Part shown: piece by piece, positions 18,704-27,221 of the stretch
Position numbering within the stretch: the stretch's first letter is position 1
Layout: each line of letters opens with the position of its first letter
Assembly (NCBI GenBank): GCA_035361075.1
Contig: DAOSBX010000003.1
Coordinates: forward strand, 62,001-126,000
Direction of reading: 5' to 3'
Length of the DNA: 64,000 bases
From: Candidatus Hydrogenedens sp.
GTDB taxonomy: Bacteria > Hydrogenedentota > Hydrogenedentia > Hydrogenedentales > Hydrogenedentaceae
Made by a program: the position numbers and the translations under genes
Notes under the pieces: generated by a model
The model's database searches: none
What the model was told of the DNA's origin: nothing
Seen by the model: the letters and a program-made list of their open reading frames with translations, nothing else

Positions 18704-19714
18704 TCAAAGCGATTTTAAGATTATTTTATACTTCTTTTCAAACGTTTCTAATCCAATCTCCAATTGTTGGTAAATGTCCTCATTAATAGGGAAATCAAGT
18801 TCCATCCCTAATAAGAGAGCACCAACCACTGGTTCATATATAGGCATAACTGGAACTGCAAGCGGACATTCACGATGTATAACGGTTGTCATAGCATCTT
18901 TTAATACAGGGCTTATCCCCTTAAAAACACTTCCCGCCATAACCACATCAAAGGCATATCTTGTCATGTCTAAAATTCGGGCACACGCATTAACCATTTC
19001 CCCTAAATAGCGACCTCCCCATTCCAAAATATCCGATGCAGTAGCATCCCCTTCATAGGCAGCATCAAAAACAAGCTTTGCCATCGGCTCTAAATCAAGA
19101 TATGTCAGATTCCTCTTATACATTCGATAAAACAGTTCATCAACATCTTTACAACCTGATTTTTCCAAAAACTTATCTACTAATTTGGTGTAACCTATAA
19201 TCTTATCTCGGTATCTCCAAACCGCACGTAATCCTTCCTGCCCTATACTTGACCCACTTACCTTATCTCCAAACTCCTCACTTATTCCGCCAACTCTCGC
19301 TTCTTTTCCCTCTTTATTCTTACCAGCACATACACAGCCTGTTCCACATGCGATTACAATACCGAATGGTTTTTTTGTTCCACCACGAAGCCCAGCCATC
19401 GAATCATTTCGAAAACATCGTGGTATATCCCCAAACATAGGCGTAAATATTTCATTTTCTAACATAACATAATCTTCTGGAATATCTGCCCCTGCTATTC
19501 CCATACCTATTCCGTTTATATCCGAAAGCGTTAATCCTGCTTCTGTTAATGCGGATGTTATGGCTTTATTTATTTCTTCTTTTGCTGATTCCACTCCATA
19601 AGCTTCATAATTCCCAGCTCCAGCTCTGCCAAAACCTAATATTTTTCCTGTTTCGTCTCCTATTAATACAAATGTTTTTGTGCCACCTGCATCGATACCT
19701 AAATAATACCTCAT
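18704..19714 (-). CDS. BadF/BcrA-type ATPase, N-acetylglucosamine kinase-like
   Basis: A 336-aa ASKHA-fold kinase. It has phosphate-1 YYLGIDAGGTKTFVLIGDE at the N-terminus, GIGMGIAGAD, and phosphate-2 FGIVIACGTGCVCAG. It also has VGGISEEFGDKVSGSSIGQEGLRA and AFDVVMAGSVFKG. This is the BadF/BadG/BcrA/BcrD ATPase family (PF01869), which includes mammalian-type GlcNAc kinase and bacterial amino-sugar kinases. First gene of a four-gene operon that ends with a UDP-sugar pyrophosphorylase, so phosphorylation of GlcNAc or a related sugar is plausible. No cysteine cluster typical of benzoyl-CoA reductase activators is evident. Confidence 0.85.
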   Translation of the reverse strand: MRYYLGIDAGGTKTFVLIGDETGKILGFGRAGAGNYEAYGVESAKEEINKAITSALTEAGLTLSDINGIGMGIAGADIPEDYVMLENEIFTPMFGDIPRCFRNDSMAGLRGGTKKPFGIVIACGTGCVCAGKNKEGKEARVGGISEEFGDKVSGSSIGQEGLRAVWRYRDKIIGYTKLVDKFLEKSGCKDVDELFYRMYKRNLTYLDLEPMAKLVFDAAYEGDATASDILEWGGRYLGEMVNACARILDMTRYAFDVVMAGSVFKGISPVLKDAMTTVIHRECPLAVPVMPIYEPVVGALLLGMELDFPINEDIYQQLEIGLETFEKKYKIILKSL

Positions 19715-19747
19715 AGTTAATTCCTCTTATTTTTTAGTTGCTTTACA

Positions 19748-19785
19748 CAAGAAACGCGCAGATACAAAATATTTTACCTGCGCGT
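19748..19785 (-). terminator. Hairpin terminator of the pal-cpoB operon
   Basis: An 8-bp perfect GC-rich stem (ACGCGCAG 19754-19761 with CTGCGCGT 19778-19785) lies 24 bp beyond the stop of the cpoB-like gene on the minus strand. It is followed leftward by TTTCTTGTG, a weak T-run. The 16-base loop is long for a classical terminator. Confidence 0.55.
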
Positions 19786-19809
19786 AGTTATAATACTGAA
19801 AAACAATTC

Positions 19810-20727
19810 TTATTGGGGAGATTTTTGTAACTTTTCCAGGTCTGCTCTTGCCTGGTCCGCGGCAGGAGAAGTTGGATATTTTTCAATAACCTCTTTTAAT
19901 AACTGTACTGCTTTCTCTGTTTGGCCTAATCTGGAATAGGCTACAGCCTCATTCTGTAAAGCAATGGGGACTTTACTATGGTTTGGAAAGTTATTCTTTA
20001 ATGTCTCAAAATCTTGAATTGCGTCTTGATATCGATTTAGGTTAAACAAACATTTTGCTTTCCAGAACAAAGCGTTAGGAGTTGTCTCCTGAGTAGGAAA
20101 CGTTTTAATGTGTTTGTCAAATCTTGCCAATGCTTCTTCATACTTTTCATTTGCAAAGAGATTTTGTGCCTCTTGATAGTCCTTTTGAGCATCTTGGACA
20201 GGCGGTGTCGTTGAAGTTGTTACAGGTTCTACAGTAGTGGGTGTCGCTGTTTTAGGTTGTGTCGTCTGTTGTTGCTGTTGAGCCTGAGGAGGTGGAGGAG
20301 GAGGCAATGTTTGAATTGGAGGTGCTTGTGCTGAACTTGGTGGTAAAATGTCTACATTTGCAACAACCTCTTTTGAAGGGCTTACTCCTGATGGAGGTGG
20401 AGTACCCCCTACAGATAGATTTAAATGACGATAAAGAGTGGATTTTAGTTCACTTAATTCTTTATTTAACTGATTTAACTTTATCTGATTTTCTTCTATT
20501 GTCGACTTCAAATCCTTCATTATTTGGTCATTATTCTCTAACTTTACAGAAAGGTCTGCAAATGTAGTATTAATTCCGTCAAACCCCTTGTCCAATTTAG
20601 TTACACGGCGGTGCATATCATAAATTACTGTTTCAACTTGCTTACCACCTGTAGTTCCGCATGATGTTGATAAATATAAAACAATGACAATTAGAGCATA
20701 AGATATACACCGCCATGTTGTATTCAT
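19810..20727 (-). CDS. cpoB: Tol-Pal system protein CpoB/YbgF-like
   Basis: A 305-aa exported protein with a signal or lipobox-type N-terminus (LYLSTSCGTTGG). A coiled-coil segment (about 35-100, FDGINTTFADLS to LNQLNKELSELK) suits trimerization, as in CpoB. A Pro/Gln-rich spacer includes PPPPPPQAQQQQQ. Three C-terminal TPR repeats follow (YQEAQNLFANEKYEEAL, PNALFWKAKCLFNLNRY, VPIALQNEAVAYSRLGQTEKA). CpoB coordinates Tol-Pal with peptidoglycan synthesis at division. It sits 36 bp downstream of pal, the conserved order. No tolQRAB genes are in view. Confidence 0.85.
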   Translation of the reverse strand: MNTTWRCISYALIVIVLYLSTSCGTTGGKQVETVIYDMHRRVTKLDKGFDGINTTFADLSVKLENNDQIMKDLKSTIEENQIKLNQLNKELSELKSTLYRHLNLSVGGTPPPSGVSPSKEVVANVDILPPSSAQAPPIQTLPPPPPPQAQQQQQTTQPKTATPTTVEPVTTSTTPPVQDAQKDYQEAQNLFANEKYEEALARFDKHIKTFPTQETTPNALFWKAKCLFNLNRYQDAIQDFETLKNNFPNHSKVPIALQNEAVAYSRLGQTEKAVQLLKEVIEKYPTSPAADQARADLEKLQKSPQ

Positions 20728-20763
20728 AAATAATCTCCTAATATGTTTTTAATTATAAAACTT

Positions 20764-21291
20764 TTACTGGGCACGATTAAACTCTACACGACGATTTTTT
20801 GCCCATGCAGATTCATCATGTCCTGGGTCTGCTGGATATTCTTCACCATAACTAATTGTAACTAATCTTGATGCAGGGATACCTAACTTAATGAGATAGT
20901 CGCGAACCGCAAGTGCTCTACGTTCTCCCAAAGCAAGGTTATACTCTTGCGTTCCACGTTCATCACAATGTCCCGCTAATTGGATAATGACATTCGGCAC
21001 TTGCTTAATTTTTTCCGCATTCTTTTGCAATGTTGCAATAGCGTCTGGTCTTAATGCAGAACTATCAAAATCAAAGTATACAGTTTCTAACCCGTATTTA
21101 CTGCCAGGAGTAAACAATAAACTTTCAAGATCCAACTCAGGTTGTCCCTCTCCACTCGGTTTCTCAGCAGTCGGTGTTTCAATTCCTGTATCAATAGGAG
21201 GGGTCTTCTTATGTTTACAACCCATTGCAAAAACTAATGTTACCGCTAAAATTAATGTGATAATTGTGTAATAAACGTTGTTTTTAATCAT
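20764..21291 (-). CDS. pal: Peptidoglycan-associated lipoprotein
   Basis: A 175-aa OmpA-family lipoprotein. The signal ends at a lipobox-like VFAMGC. A disordered spacer precedes the OmpA/Pal domain with VYFDFDSSALRPDA, IIQLAGHCDERGTQEYNLALGERRA and VRDYLIKLGI. It ends with ISYGEEYPADPGHDESAWAKNRRVEF. The Asp and Arg of the DERG and NRRVEF blocks are the usual diaminopimelate contacts, which supports a diderm envelope. A strong promoter lies about 90 bp upstream. It is cotranscribed with the downstream cpoB-like gene. Confidence 0.95.
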   Translation of the reverse strand: MIKNNVYYTIITLILAVTLVFAMGCKHKKTPPIDTGIETPTAEKPSGEGQPELDLESLLFTPGSKYGLETVYFDFDSSALRPDAIATLQKNAEKIKQVPNVIIQLAGHCDERGTQEYNLALGERRALAVRDYLIKLGIPASRLVTISYGEEYPADPGHDESAWAKNRRVEFNRAQ

Positions 21292-21382
21292 GTGATAATC
21301 TCCTTTTGTTGTTTAGTTTATTTGGAAACAAATATAATTCTTTCCTCTTTACACAATCTTATTTTCTGAGGAAGGTATCATT

Positions 21383-21412
21383 ATTATAGACTAAAATCGA
21401 ATAGAAATACAA
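21383..21412 (-). promoter_or_regulatory. Promoter of pal-cpoB
   Basis: Minus-strand -35 TTGTAT (21407-21412), 18-bp spacer, perfect -10 TATAAT (21383-21388). The expected start leaves a leader of about 85 nt before pal. Confidence 0.6.
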
Positions 21413-21552
21413 GTCTTTTAGTCTTTGTTATTTATAATCATATAAACGTTGAAAAAGTTTTAAAAAACAAAAAATTTTTTGTTTTGTGTTATTTAATTGA
21501 AGTTCGATAATATTATTCAGATTAAATTAAAAAAATAACATTGGAAAATTTT

Positions 21553-22287
21553 ATGAGCAAAAGTATCCTCCAAATTGAAAATCTTTACCTGAAGTTCCAT
21601 GATAAGGAAATTTTAAGAGGTATTAATATTGAGATATGGGAAGGCCATATCCATGCCATAATAGGTCCAAATGGTGCAGGGAAGTCAACTCTTGTTTCTA
21701 CTATTATGGGTTTGCCTGGATACAATCCAGAAAAAGGAAAAATATTTTTTCTGGGAGAGGATATAACCAATACTCCTATTTATGATAGAGCCAAAAAAGG
21801 CTTAACATTGGCGTGGCAAGAACCTGCACGTTTTGAAGGTCTTTCCGTAAAGAAATTTATTCTAACAGGAGCAAAAAATAAATGTCATAAAAAAGCAGAA
21901 GAAGTCCTTGAAATGGTTGGATTAGAGCCAGGAAAATATCTTGACAGAGCGGTTGATAAAACATTAAGTGGCGGAGAAAGAAAAAGAATTGAATTGGCAT
22001 CTATTATCGCTATGGAACCAAAACTTATTCTGCTTGACGAACCCGATTCAGGAATAGATATTGATGCATTACAAAAAATATTTACACTCTTACAACAATT
22101 AAAACAGCAAGGCATAACTGTGGCACTAATTACTCATAGCCTTTCTGTATTAAAACAGGCAGACCATGCATTCTTAATGTGTTGTGGTAAAGTCTTAGAT
22201 AAAGGAAATGTAGATAGAATCGCTTCTTATTTCCAAAATAAATGTATTCCTTGTAATCATGGAAAATTACAAGATGAATCGATATAG
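21553..22287 (+). CDS. sufC: SufC-type Fe-S assembly ABC ATPase
   Basis: A 244-aa ABC ATPase of the SufC branch: GPNGAGKSTLVSTIMG (Walker A), LAWQEPARFEGLSV (Q-loop), TLSGGERKRIELASIIAMEPKLILLDEPDSGID (signature, Walker B and D-loop, in that order) and ALITHS. I use the ATG at 21553, preceded by TTGGAAAATTTT, rather than the TTG at 21541. SufC powers the SufB(D) scaffold on which Fe-S clusters are built. The partner gene follows directly. No sufS, sufE or sufU is nearby, so this looks like the two-gene SMS-type (SmsCB) minimal system. Confidence 0.9.
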   Translation: MSKSILQIENLYLKFHDKEILRGINIEIWEGHIHAIIGPNGAGKSTLVSTIMGLPGYNPEKGKIFFLGEDITNTPIYDRAKKGLTLAWQEPARFEGLSVKKFILTGAKNKCHKKAEEVLEMVGLEPGKYLDRAVDKTLSGGERKRIELASIIAMEPKLILLDEPDSGIDIDALQKIFTLLQQLKQQGITVALITHSLSVLKQADHAFLMCCGKVLDKGNVDRIASYFQNKCIPCNHGKLQDESI

Positions 22288-22323
22288 ATAATTCTAAAAC
22301 TGAATATAGGTAGGAAATCCAAA

Positions 22324-23298
22324 ATGACAAAGTCTGAATTAGTAATGGATATGTTAAAATCATTAGGAATAAATTTAAACCATGTATTTGCTGAAGATGT
22401 AGCTAAAATTCAGGTTCATCAAAATAAAGTTGTTGGTCTTCACCTTGTCCCCGGACTTAAAGTAACCGCAGATGAGTTAAGTGATGGGATTGAAGCACAA
22501 ATTATTATTGAAAAAGGTAAAAAAATTGATAAACCAATTCATATTTGCTTTGGGGTTCTACCCGAGGAAGGACTACAACGTGTAAAATTACATATTTGTG
22601 CTGAAGAAGATTCAAAAGCAATGATTCTTGCTCATTGTACGTTCCCAAATGCTCGTAAAGTAAAACATATGATGGAAGCGGATATAGAAATCCAACCCAA
22701 TGCCAGATATGCCTATTTCGAACGGCATATCCATGGTCCCGAAGGTGGTGTCAATGTTCTACCTAATGCAAAAATTTGTGTAGGTGAAAAAGCAGAATTC
22801 TCCACAGAATTCGAATTAATTAAAGGTTCCGCTGGAAATATTGAATTTAATTATGAAGTGACTGGAAAAGCACATAGCAAAACTGAAATGACGGCCAGAA
22901 TTTCTGGCTCTCATCAAGATACAATTAAATTGCACGAAACAGCTTATTTGATGGGGGAACATTCCGCTGGTGTGATTGTGTCTCATATCGCATTAAGACA
23001 CCAGGCAAAAGCTGAAGTTGAAAATACCTTAGTGGCAGAAGGACCTTATTCACGAGGACATGTAGATTGCAAAGAAATTGTTGTAGGTGACTCTTGGGCA
23101 AAGGCTGTTCCTATTGTATTAGTAAAACATCCCACCGCACATGTTACACATGAAGCGGCAATTGGCAGTGTGGATGCTAAACAATTAGTAACTCTAATGG
23201 CACATGGACTAAATGAAGAAGAAGCAACAGATGTTATTATTGATGGATTGTTAAATAAAAAACAGTCCTGGCAAAAAATACTGAGTGAAAATATATAA
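22324..23298 (+). CDS. sufB: SufB/SufD-family Fe-S scaffold protein
   Basis: A 324-aa SufBD-family protein, shorter than E. coli SufB (about 495 aa) because the N-terminal domain is reduced. The beta-helix core is clear: HICAEEDSKAMILAHCTFPNA, FERHIHGPEGG, HETAYLMGEHSAGVIVSHIALRHQAKAEVENTLVAEG in consecutive blocks, CKEIVVGDSWAKAVP and VTHEAAIGSVDAKQLVTLMAHGLNEEEAT. It also contains HGPEGGVNVLPNA. It is preceded by TAGGAAATCC as ribosome site. It would form the scaffold with the SufC-like ATPase encoded 36 bp upstream. Confidence 0.9.
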   Translation: MTKSELVMDMLKSLGINLNHVFAEDVAKIQVHQNKVVGLHLVPGLKVTADELSDGIEAQIIIEKGKKIDKPIHICFGVLPEEGLQRVKLHICAEEDSKAMILAHCTFPNARKVKHMMEADIEIQPNARYAYFERHIHGPEGGVNVLPNAKICVGEKAEFSTEFELIKGSAGNIEFNYEVTGKAHSKTEMTARISGSHQDTIKLHETAYLMGEHSAGVIVSHIALRHQAKAEVENTLVAEGPYSRGHVDCKEIVVGDSWAKAVPIVLVKHPTAHVTHEAAIGSVDAKQLVTLMAHGLNEEEATDVIIDGLLNKKQSWQKILSENI

Positions 23299-23345
23299 CG
23301 TTTATTTCTTCTGCTGTCTCTAAATTTGTTACCCCAAAAAATAAG

Positions 23346-23431
23346 TGCCGGGAGAGGGAGTCGAACCCTCACGAGGGGTAAGCCTCGTCGGATTTTGAGT
23401 CCGATGCGTCTGCCAATTTCGCCATCCCGGC
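23346..23431 (-). tRNA. tRNA-Leu (CAA)
   Basis: On the minus strand the acceptor stem is GCCGGGA/TCCCGGC, with a D-arm with GGCAGACGC. The anticodon arm is TCGGA/TCCGA with loop CTCAAAA, giving anticodon CAA. A long variable arm (CGAGGCTTACCCCTCG region) is typical of tRNA-Leu. The T-arm has GTTCGACTC. Discriminator A is followed by CTT, so CCA is not encoded, unlike the tRNA-Asp in this window. Confidence 0.96.
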
Positions 23432-23444
23432 ATTAATTTGTCTA

Positions 23445-23473
23445 ATTATAGAAAAAATAAAAATAAATTTCAA
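23445..23473 (-). promoter_or_regulatory. Promoter of tRNA-Leu
   Basis: Minus-strand -35 TTGAAA (23468-23473), 17-bp spacer, perfect -10 TATAAT (23445-23450). The predicted start is about 7 bp before the mature tRNA. The stretch from 23474 to about 23640 is almost pure A/T with TATATA runs; I see no gene in it. Confidence 0.7.
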
Positions 23474-23646
23474 ATTTTATATAAAAACACCTTCTTTAAA
23501 GTAGTATTATAGATATTTATAGAATTGTATATGTTATTATATATATTTATATATTTTTACATAATAATATATATTTTATTATAGCATTATTCATAATAAT
23601 ATATCTGTTTTTAATCTATGTGCTAAAAAAAATTTTAAAAAAGGAC

Positions 23647-23676
23647 TTGACGTTTTAGGGGCTTTTATGGTAGAAT
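23647..23676 (+). promoter_or_regulatory. Promoter of the riboflavin operon
   Basis: -35 TTGACG (23647-23652), 18-bp spacer, -10 TAGAAT (23671-23676). It starts transcription about 15 bp before the FMN riboswitch. Confidence 0.7.
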
Positions 23677-23697
23677 AATTTTATAAAATTAAATAAT

Positions 23698-23811
23698 ACA
23701 ACCTTCAGGGCAGGGTGAAATTCCCGACCGGCGGTGATAGCCCGCGAGCAGAAATGCAGATTCGGTGAGACTCCGAAGCCGACGGTATAGTCCGGATGAA
23801 AGAAGCGTTGT
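23698..23811 (+). ncRNA. FMN riboswitch (RFN element)
   Basis: The conserved RFN core is present in order: CTTCAGGGCAGGGTGAAATT, CCCGACCGGCGGTGATAG, CCCGCGAGC, GATTCGGTGAGACTCCGAAG, CCGACGGTATAGTCCGGATG and AAAGAAG. The outer P1 helix is ACAAC (23698-23702) with GTTGT (23807-23811). It senses flavin mononucleotide and lowers expression of the downstream riboflavin genes when FMN is abundant. A strong terminator 67 bp downstream shows that control is transcriptional. Confidence 0.98.
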
Positions 23812-23878
23812 TAAAAAAATGAATACTGATTAGTCGCAATGGGAATTCTTTGCAGCGGCCATTTGCGGCTTTTTCCAG

Positions 23879-23912
23879 AAGCCCTGATAGGTTTATCCTA
23901 TCAGGGCTTTTT
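23879..23912 (+). terminator. Expression-platform terminator of the FMN riboswitch
   Basis: A 13-bp perfect stem (AAGCCCTGATAGG with CCTATCAGGGCTT) and a 5-base loop is followed by a T-run. It lies between the FMN aptamer and ribD (start 23948). It should form when FMN is bound and stop transcription before the operon. Confidence 0.92.
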
Positions 23913-23947
23913 CGTTAATCGGTAATTGAAGAAAGAAGTATATATCT

Positions 23948-25060
23948 ATGATAGCAACAGAGATAAATAAAGACTATTACTATATGCAAAAAGCATTAGA
24001 ACTTGCGGAAAGAGCAAGAGGAGCTACCTCTCCAAATCCGATGGTAGGTTGTGTTATAGTAAAGAATGGTAAAATTATTGGTGAAGGGTACCATAAAAAA
24101 GCAGGGGATGCTCATGCGGAAATTGTAGCATTAAATAGTGCAAAAGAAGATACGAAACACTCTACCTTCTATATAACCCTTGAACCATGCAATCATTATG
24201 GTAAGACACCTCCATGTGCTCCGAGTATTGTAGAAGCCCGTCCTCATAGAGTGGTTATTGCAATGAAAGACCCTAATCCTCTTGTTGCGGGCAAAGGCAT
24301 TGAACTACTTAAAAGTTCAGGAATTGAGGTAGAAGTAGGTATATTAGAAGAATCTGCCCGAAAATTAAATGAGATATATATCAAGTACATAACTGATAAG
24401 GTTCCTTTTGTTATAGCAAAATGGGCAATGACAATGGACGGTAAAATTGCCACAGTGACAGGAGATTCAAAATATATAAGCTGTGCAGAATCATTGAAGA
24501 AGACACATGAAATAAGAAACAGTGTCGATGCCATCTTGGTTGGTGGACATACTGTTCTTAGGGATAATCCATCATTAACCGTTCGTTTTTGTGACGTAAA
24601 ACATAAATCCCCAATTCGAATTATCTTGGATACGAAAGAAGGATTGCGGGATAACTTATTTGTTCTTACAGATAAAAAAGCACCAACTTGGATTATTACT
24701 CCCTATAACCGCGAGTATGTCAATGCAGATAAAACTATAAAAATTACTAATGAAGAAGATAAATTAGTTTCACTTACAGGATTAATAAAAGAACTGGGAA
24801 AATATGAGATTACATCGTTACTTATTGAAGGTGGAGGGAAAACGTTGTCATCAGCATTCTCTGAGGGAATAATAGACAAAATATATTGCTTTATTTGTCC
24901 TCATATCTTTGGTGGAGCAGAGGCTATTACCCCTGTTATGGGGCGAGGAATTGCTAAAAATGTAGATGAATCTATTAAATTAAAAATAGAGAAGACAACT
25001 CATATAGGCACAGATATTTGCATTGAGGCTTATGTTATAAAACAAAAAGGTGTTTCTTAA
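23948..25060 (+). CDS. ribD: Bifunctional diaminohydroxyphosphoribosylaminopyrimidine deaminase / reductase
   Basis: A 370-aa RibD. The N-terminal zinc deaminase domain carries SPNPMVGCVIVK, DAHAEIVAL (His/Glu near 56-58) and EPCNHYGKTPPCAPSIVEA. The C-terminal reductase domain has AKWAMTMDGKIAT, ILVGGHTVLRDNPSLTVR and LLIEGGGKTLSSAF. It catalyses the second and third steps of riboflavin synthesis. First gene of the FMN-riboswitch operon; the next gene starts immediately after its stop. Confidence 0.97.
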   Translation: MIATEINKDYYYMQKALELAERARGATSPNPMVGCVIVKNGKIIGEGYHKKAGDAHAEIVALNSAKEDTKHSTFYITLEPCNHYGKTPPCAPSIVEARPHRVVIAMKDPNPLVAGKGIELLKSSGIEVEVGILEESARKLNEIYIKYITDKVPFVIAKWAMTMDGKIATVTGDSKYISCAESLKKTHEIRNSVDAILVGGHTVLRDNPSLTVRFCDVKHKSPIRIILDTKEGLRDNLFVLTDKKAPTWIITPYNREYVNADKTIKITNEEDKLVSLTGLIKELGKYEITSLLIEGGGKTLSSAFSEGIIDKIYCFICPHIFGGAEAITPVMGRGIAKNVDESIKLKIEKTTHIGTDICIEAYVIKQKGVS

Positions 25061-25690
25061 ATGTTTACAGGAATTATTGAAGAAATAGGAACTATTGTAA
25101 AACAAACAAATGAGAAGATAACTATTGAAGCGAAGAAAATCCTTTCTGATGTGTCAATAGGTGCAAGTATCGCAGTAAATGGAGTTTGTCTTACCGTTAC
25201 TGAGTATACTTCCACAGCATTTTCAGCCCAACTTTCACCTGAAACAAGGAAAAGAACAACATTATCTAATCTTTATATCCATCAGAAAGTTAATTTAGAA
25301 CGTGCTATGAGTATAAACAGTCGTTTTGGTGGCCATATTGTACTGGGTCACGTAGATGGTATTGGTACCGTCCAAAAAGTTGTAGACCAGGGAGATTTTT
25401 CACTATGGTATTTTAAAGTTCCTGAGAATTTAACAAAATATATTATCCCTAAGGGGTCAATTGCTGTTGATGGTATAAGTCTAACAGTGGTTGAACTTTT
25501 GCAAGATACTTTCTCAGTAGCGATAATCCCTTCAACAAAATTAAATACCAATTTACAATTTTTATCGTCCGGTGATAAAGTCAACTTAGAAACCGATATT
25601 ATCGGAAAATATATTGAGAAACTCTTAACCCCATATCGTTCTCAATCGAACATTTCTGAAAGTTTCCTAAAAGAACATGGTTTTATATAA
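25061..25690 (+). CDS. ribE: Riboflavin synthase, alpha subunit
   Basis: A 209-aa protein beginning with the family signature MFTGIIEEIGTI. It has the internal duplication expected of the trimeric enzyme: VNGVCLTVTEY in the first barrel and VDGISLTVVELL in the second. It also has GGHIVLGHVDGIG. It converts two 6,7-dimethyl-8-ribityllumazines to riboflavin. It abuts ribD without a gap and precedes ribBA. Confidence 0.97.
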   Translation: MFTGIIEEIGTIVKQTNEKITIEAKKILSDVSIGASIAVNGVCLTVTEYTSTAFSAQLSPETRKRTTLSNLYIHQKVNLERAMSINSRFGGHIVLGHVDGIGTVQKVVDQGDFSLWYFKVPENLTKYIIPKGSIAVDGISLTVVELLQDTFSVAIIPSTKLNTNLQFLSSGDKVNLETDIIGKYIEKLLTPYRSQSNISESFLKEHGFI

Positions 25691-25720
25691 CAACAATAAA
25701 ACATATAAAAGGTAATAAAC

Positions 25721-26911
25721 ATGCTATCACCCTTAGAAGACATTATCAAAGACTTACAAGAAGGAAAAATGATAATTCTTATCGACGATGAAGACCGTGA
25801 GAATGAAGGTGACCTGGTTATGGCAGCCGAAAAAGTAACACCAGAAGCCATCAATTTTATGGCAAAATACGGGAGAGGGCTGATTTGTGTCCCTATGTTG
25901 CGGGAACGACTTATAGAATTGGACTTGCCACCTATGACTACCAATAACACATCCCCATTTTCTACAGCATTTCATATATCGTTTGACTCTGCCCATGGTA
26001 TTACAACGGGAATTAGTGCTTATGACCGTGCTTATAGTATTCGACTGGTAGCAAACCCATCTACGAAAGCAGAAGATTTAGTTCGACCAGGACATCTTTT
26101 CCCATTGTGTGCGAAGGAAGGGGGTGTCCTTGTTCGTGCAGGACAAACAGAAGGCTCTATTGACCTGTTAAAAATGGCAGGAATGACCCCTGTGTCTGTA
26201 ATTTGTGAAATTATGAAGGATGACGGTACGATGGCACGTTTACCTGACCTTGAAAGATTTGCGGAAGAGCATGGTTTAAAGATTTGCTCAATTGAACAAA
26301 TTATCCGATACCGTCGTGCTAACGAAAAATTAATTCAACGGGTCGCTGAAGCAAAACTACCAACTCTTTACGGAAACTTTAAGATTATAATTTATGAAAG
26401 CAAGATAGATACATATCAACATATTGCTCTGGTAAAAGGTGATGTGTCAACAGGTGAACCTGTTTTAGTGCGAGTCCATTCAGAGTGTTTTACAGGTGAT
26501 GTATTGGGCTCCTTGAGGTGTGATTGCAGAAGCCAATTGCAAGAAGCAATGAAAATGATTGAAAAAGAGGGGAGAGGGGTTATCGTTTATATGCGACAAG
26601 AAGGACGTGGAATAGGTTTGGCAAACAAAATTAAAGCGTATGCGTTGCAAGACCAAGGTTTAGACACTGTAGAAGCAAATAAACATCTTGGTTTTGACCC
26701 TGACCCAAGAGAGTATGGACTTGGTGCTCAAATTTTAGCAGATTTGGGTGTAAAAGAAATGAAACTTATAACAAATAACCCAATCAAAAGAGCAGGTTTA
26801 GAAGGATATAACTTAAAAGTTGTTGAACGTGTCCCTCTTGTAATACCTCCAAATGAGTATAATAAAGAGTATCTCATGACGAAAAAAGAAAAGTTAGGAC
26901 ATATTCTATAA
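25721..26911 (+). CDS. ribBA: Bifunctional DHBP synthase / GTP cyclohydrolase II
   Basis: A 396-aa fusion. RibB domain (residues 1-200): IDDEDRENEGDLVMAAE with the metal-binding acidic residues, and TTGISAYDRA. RibA domain (about 205-396): RVHSECFTGDVLGSLRCDC with zinc cysteines, YMRQEGRGIGLANKIKAY, and DLGVKEMKLITNNP. It supplies both precursors of riboflavin, dihydroxybutanone phosphate from ribulose-5-P and the pyrimidine from GTP. AAAGGTAATAAAC supplies the ribosome site. Confidence 0.97.
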   Translation: MLSPLEDIIKDLQEGKMIILIDDEDRENEGDLVMAAEKVTPEAINFMAKYGRGLICVPMLRERLIELDLPPMTTNNTSPFSTAFHISFDSAHGITTGISAYDRAYSIRLVANPSTKAEDLVRPGHLFPLCAKEGGVLVRAGQTEGSIDLLKMAGMTPVSVICEIMKDDGTMARLPDLERFAEEHGLKICSIEQIIRYRRANEKLIQRVAEAKLPTLYGNFKIIIYESKIDTYQHIALVKGDVSTGEPVLVRVHSECFTGDVLGSLRCDCRSQLQEAMKMIEKEGRGVIVYMRQEGRGIGLANKIKAYALQDQGLDTVEANKHLGFDPDPREYGLGAQILADLGVKEMKLITNNPIKRAGLEGYNLKVVERVPLVIPPNEYNKEYLMTKKEKLGHIL

Positions 26912-26943
26912 AAACAAATAAAATAAACTTAAAAGGAAAAAAT

Positions 26944-27219
26944 ATGAATGAAGAACATGACTTAAAAGTTGTCGCTCGGTGCACGACAGACACTGAAGCA
27001 GAATTAATTATTAATCTACTCAATGAAAATGGGATAGAGGCATTTATAGACTCAAACCTCCCTCATTCTGTCTGGCCTGTGGTTGATGATGCGTTAGTAG
27101 TTGTTCGTGATACGGATTTTGAACAGGCAAAACAAATTATTGCGGAATATCAAGAAAACGAAACAATAGATATAGATGATGAAAATAAAGATAATCACAT
27201 CAATGAAAAAGGAGAATAA
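26944..27219 (+). CDS. DUF2007-type putative signal-transducing protein
   Basis: A 91-aa protein of the DUF2007 (PF09413) type. VVARCTTDTEAELIINLLNENGIEAFIDS starts the small ferredoxin-like fold, and VVVRDTDFEQAKQIIAEY ends it. A strongly acidic tail follows. Such proteins often sit beside unrelated housekeeping genes and have no established role. Here it is embedded between ribBA and ribH (2 bp before ribH), so it should be under FMN-riboswitch control, which is unusual. Confidence 0.75.
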   Translation: MNEEHDLKVVARCTTDTEAELIINLLNENGIEAFIDSNLPHSVWPVVDDALVVVRDTDFEQAKQIIAEYQENETIDIDDENKDNHINEKGE

Positions 27220-27221
27220 AC

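Noticed and set aside
20259..20567. Plus-strand frame across the cpoB spacer
   Set aside because: It is the antisense shadow of a Pro/Gln-rich low-complexity region.
23474..23646. AT-repeat stretch (TATATA runs) as a replication origin or mobile remnant
   Set aside because: No DnaA-box cluster, inverted ends or neighbouring replication gene is seen; it is simply an AT-rich spacer between divergent promoters.
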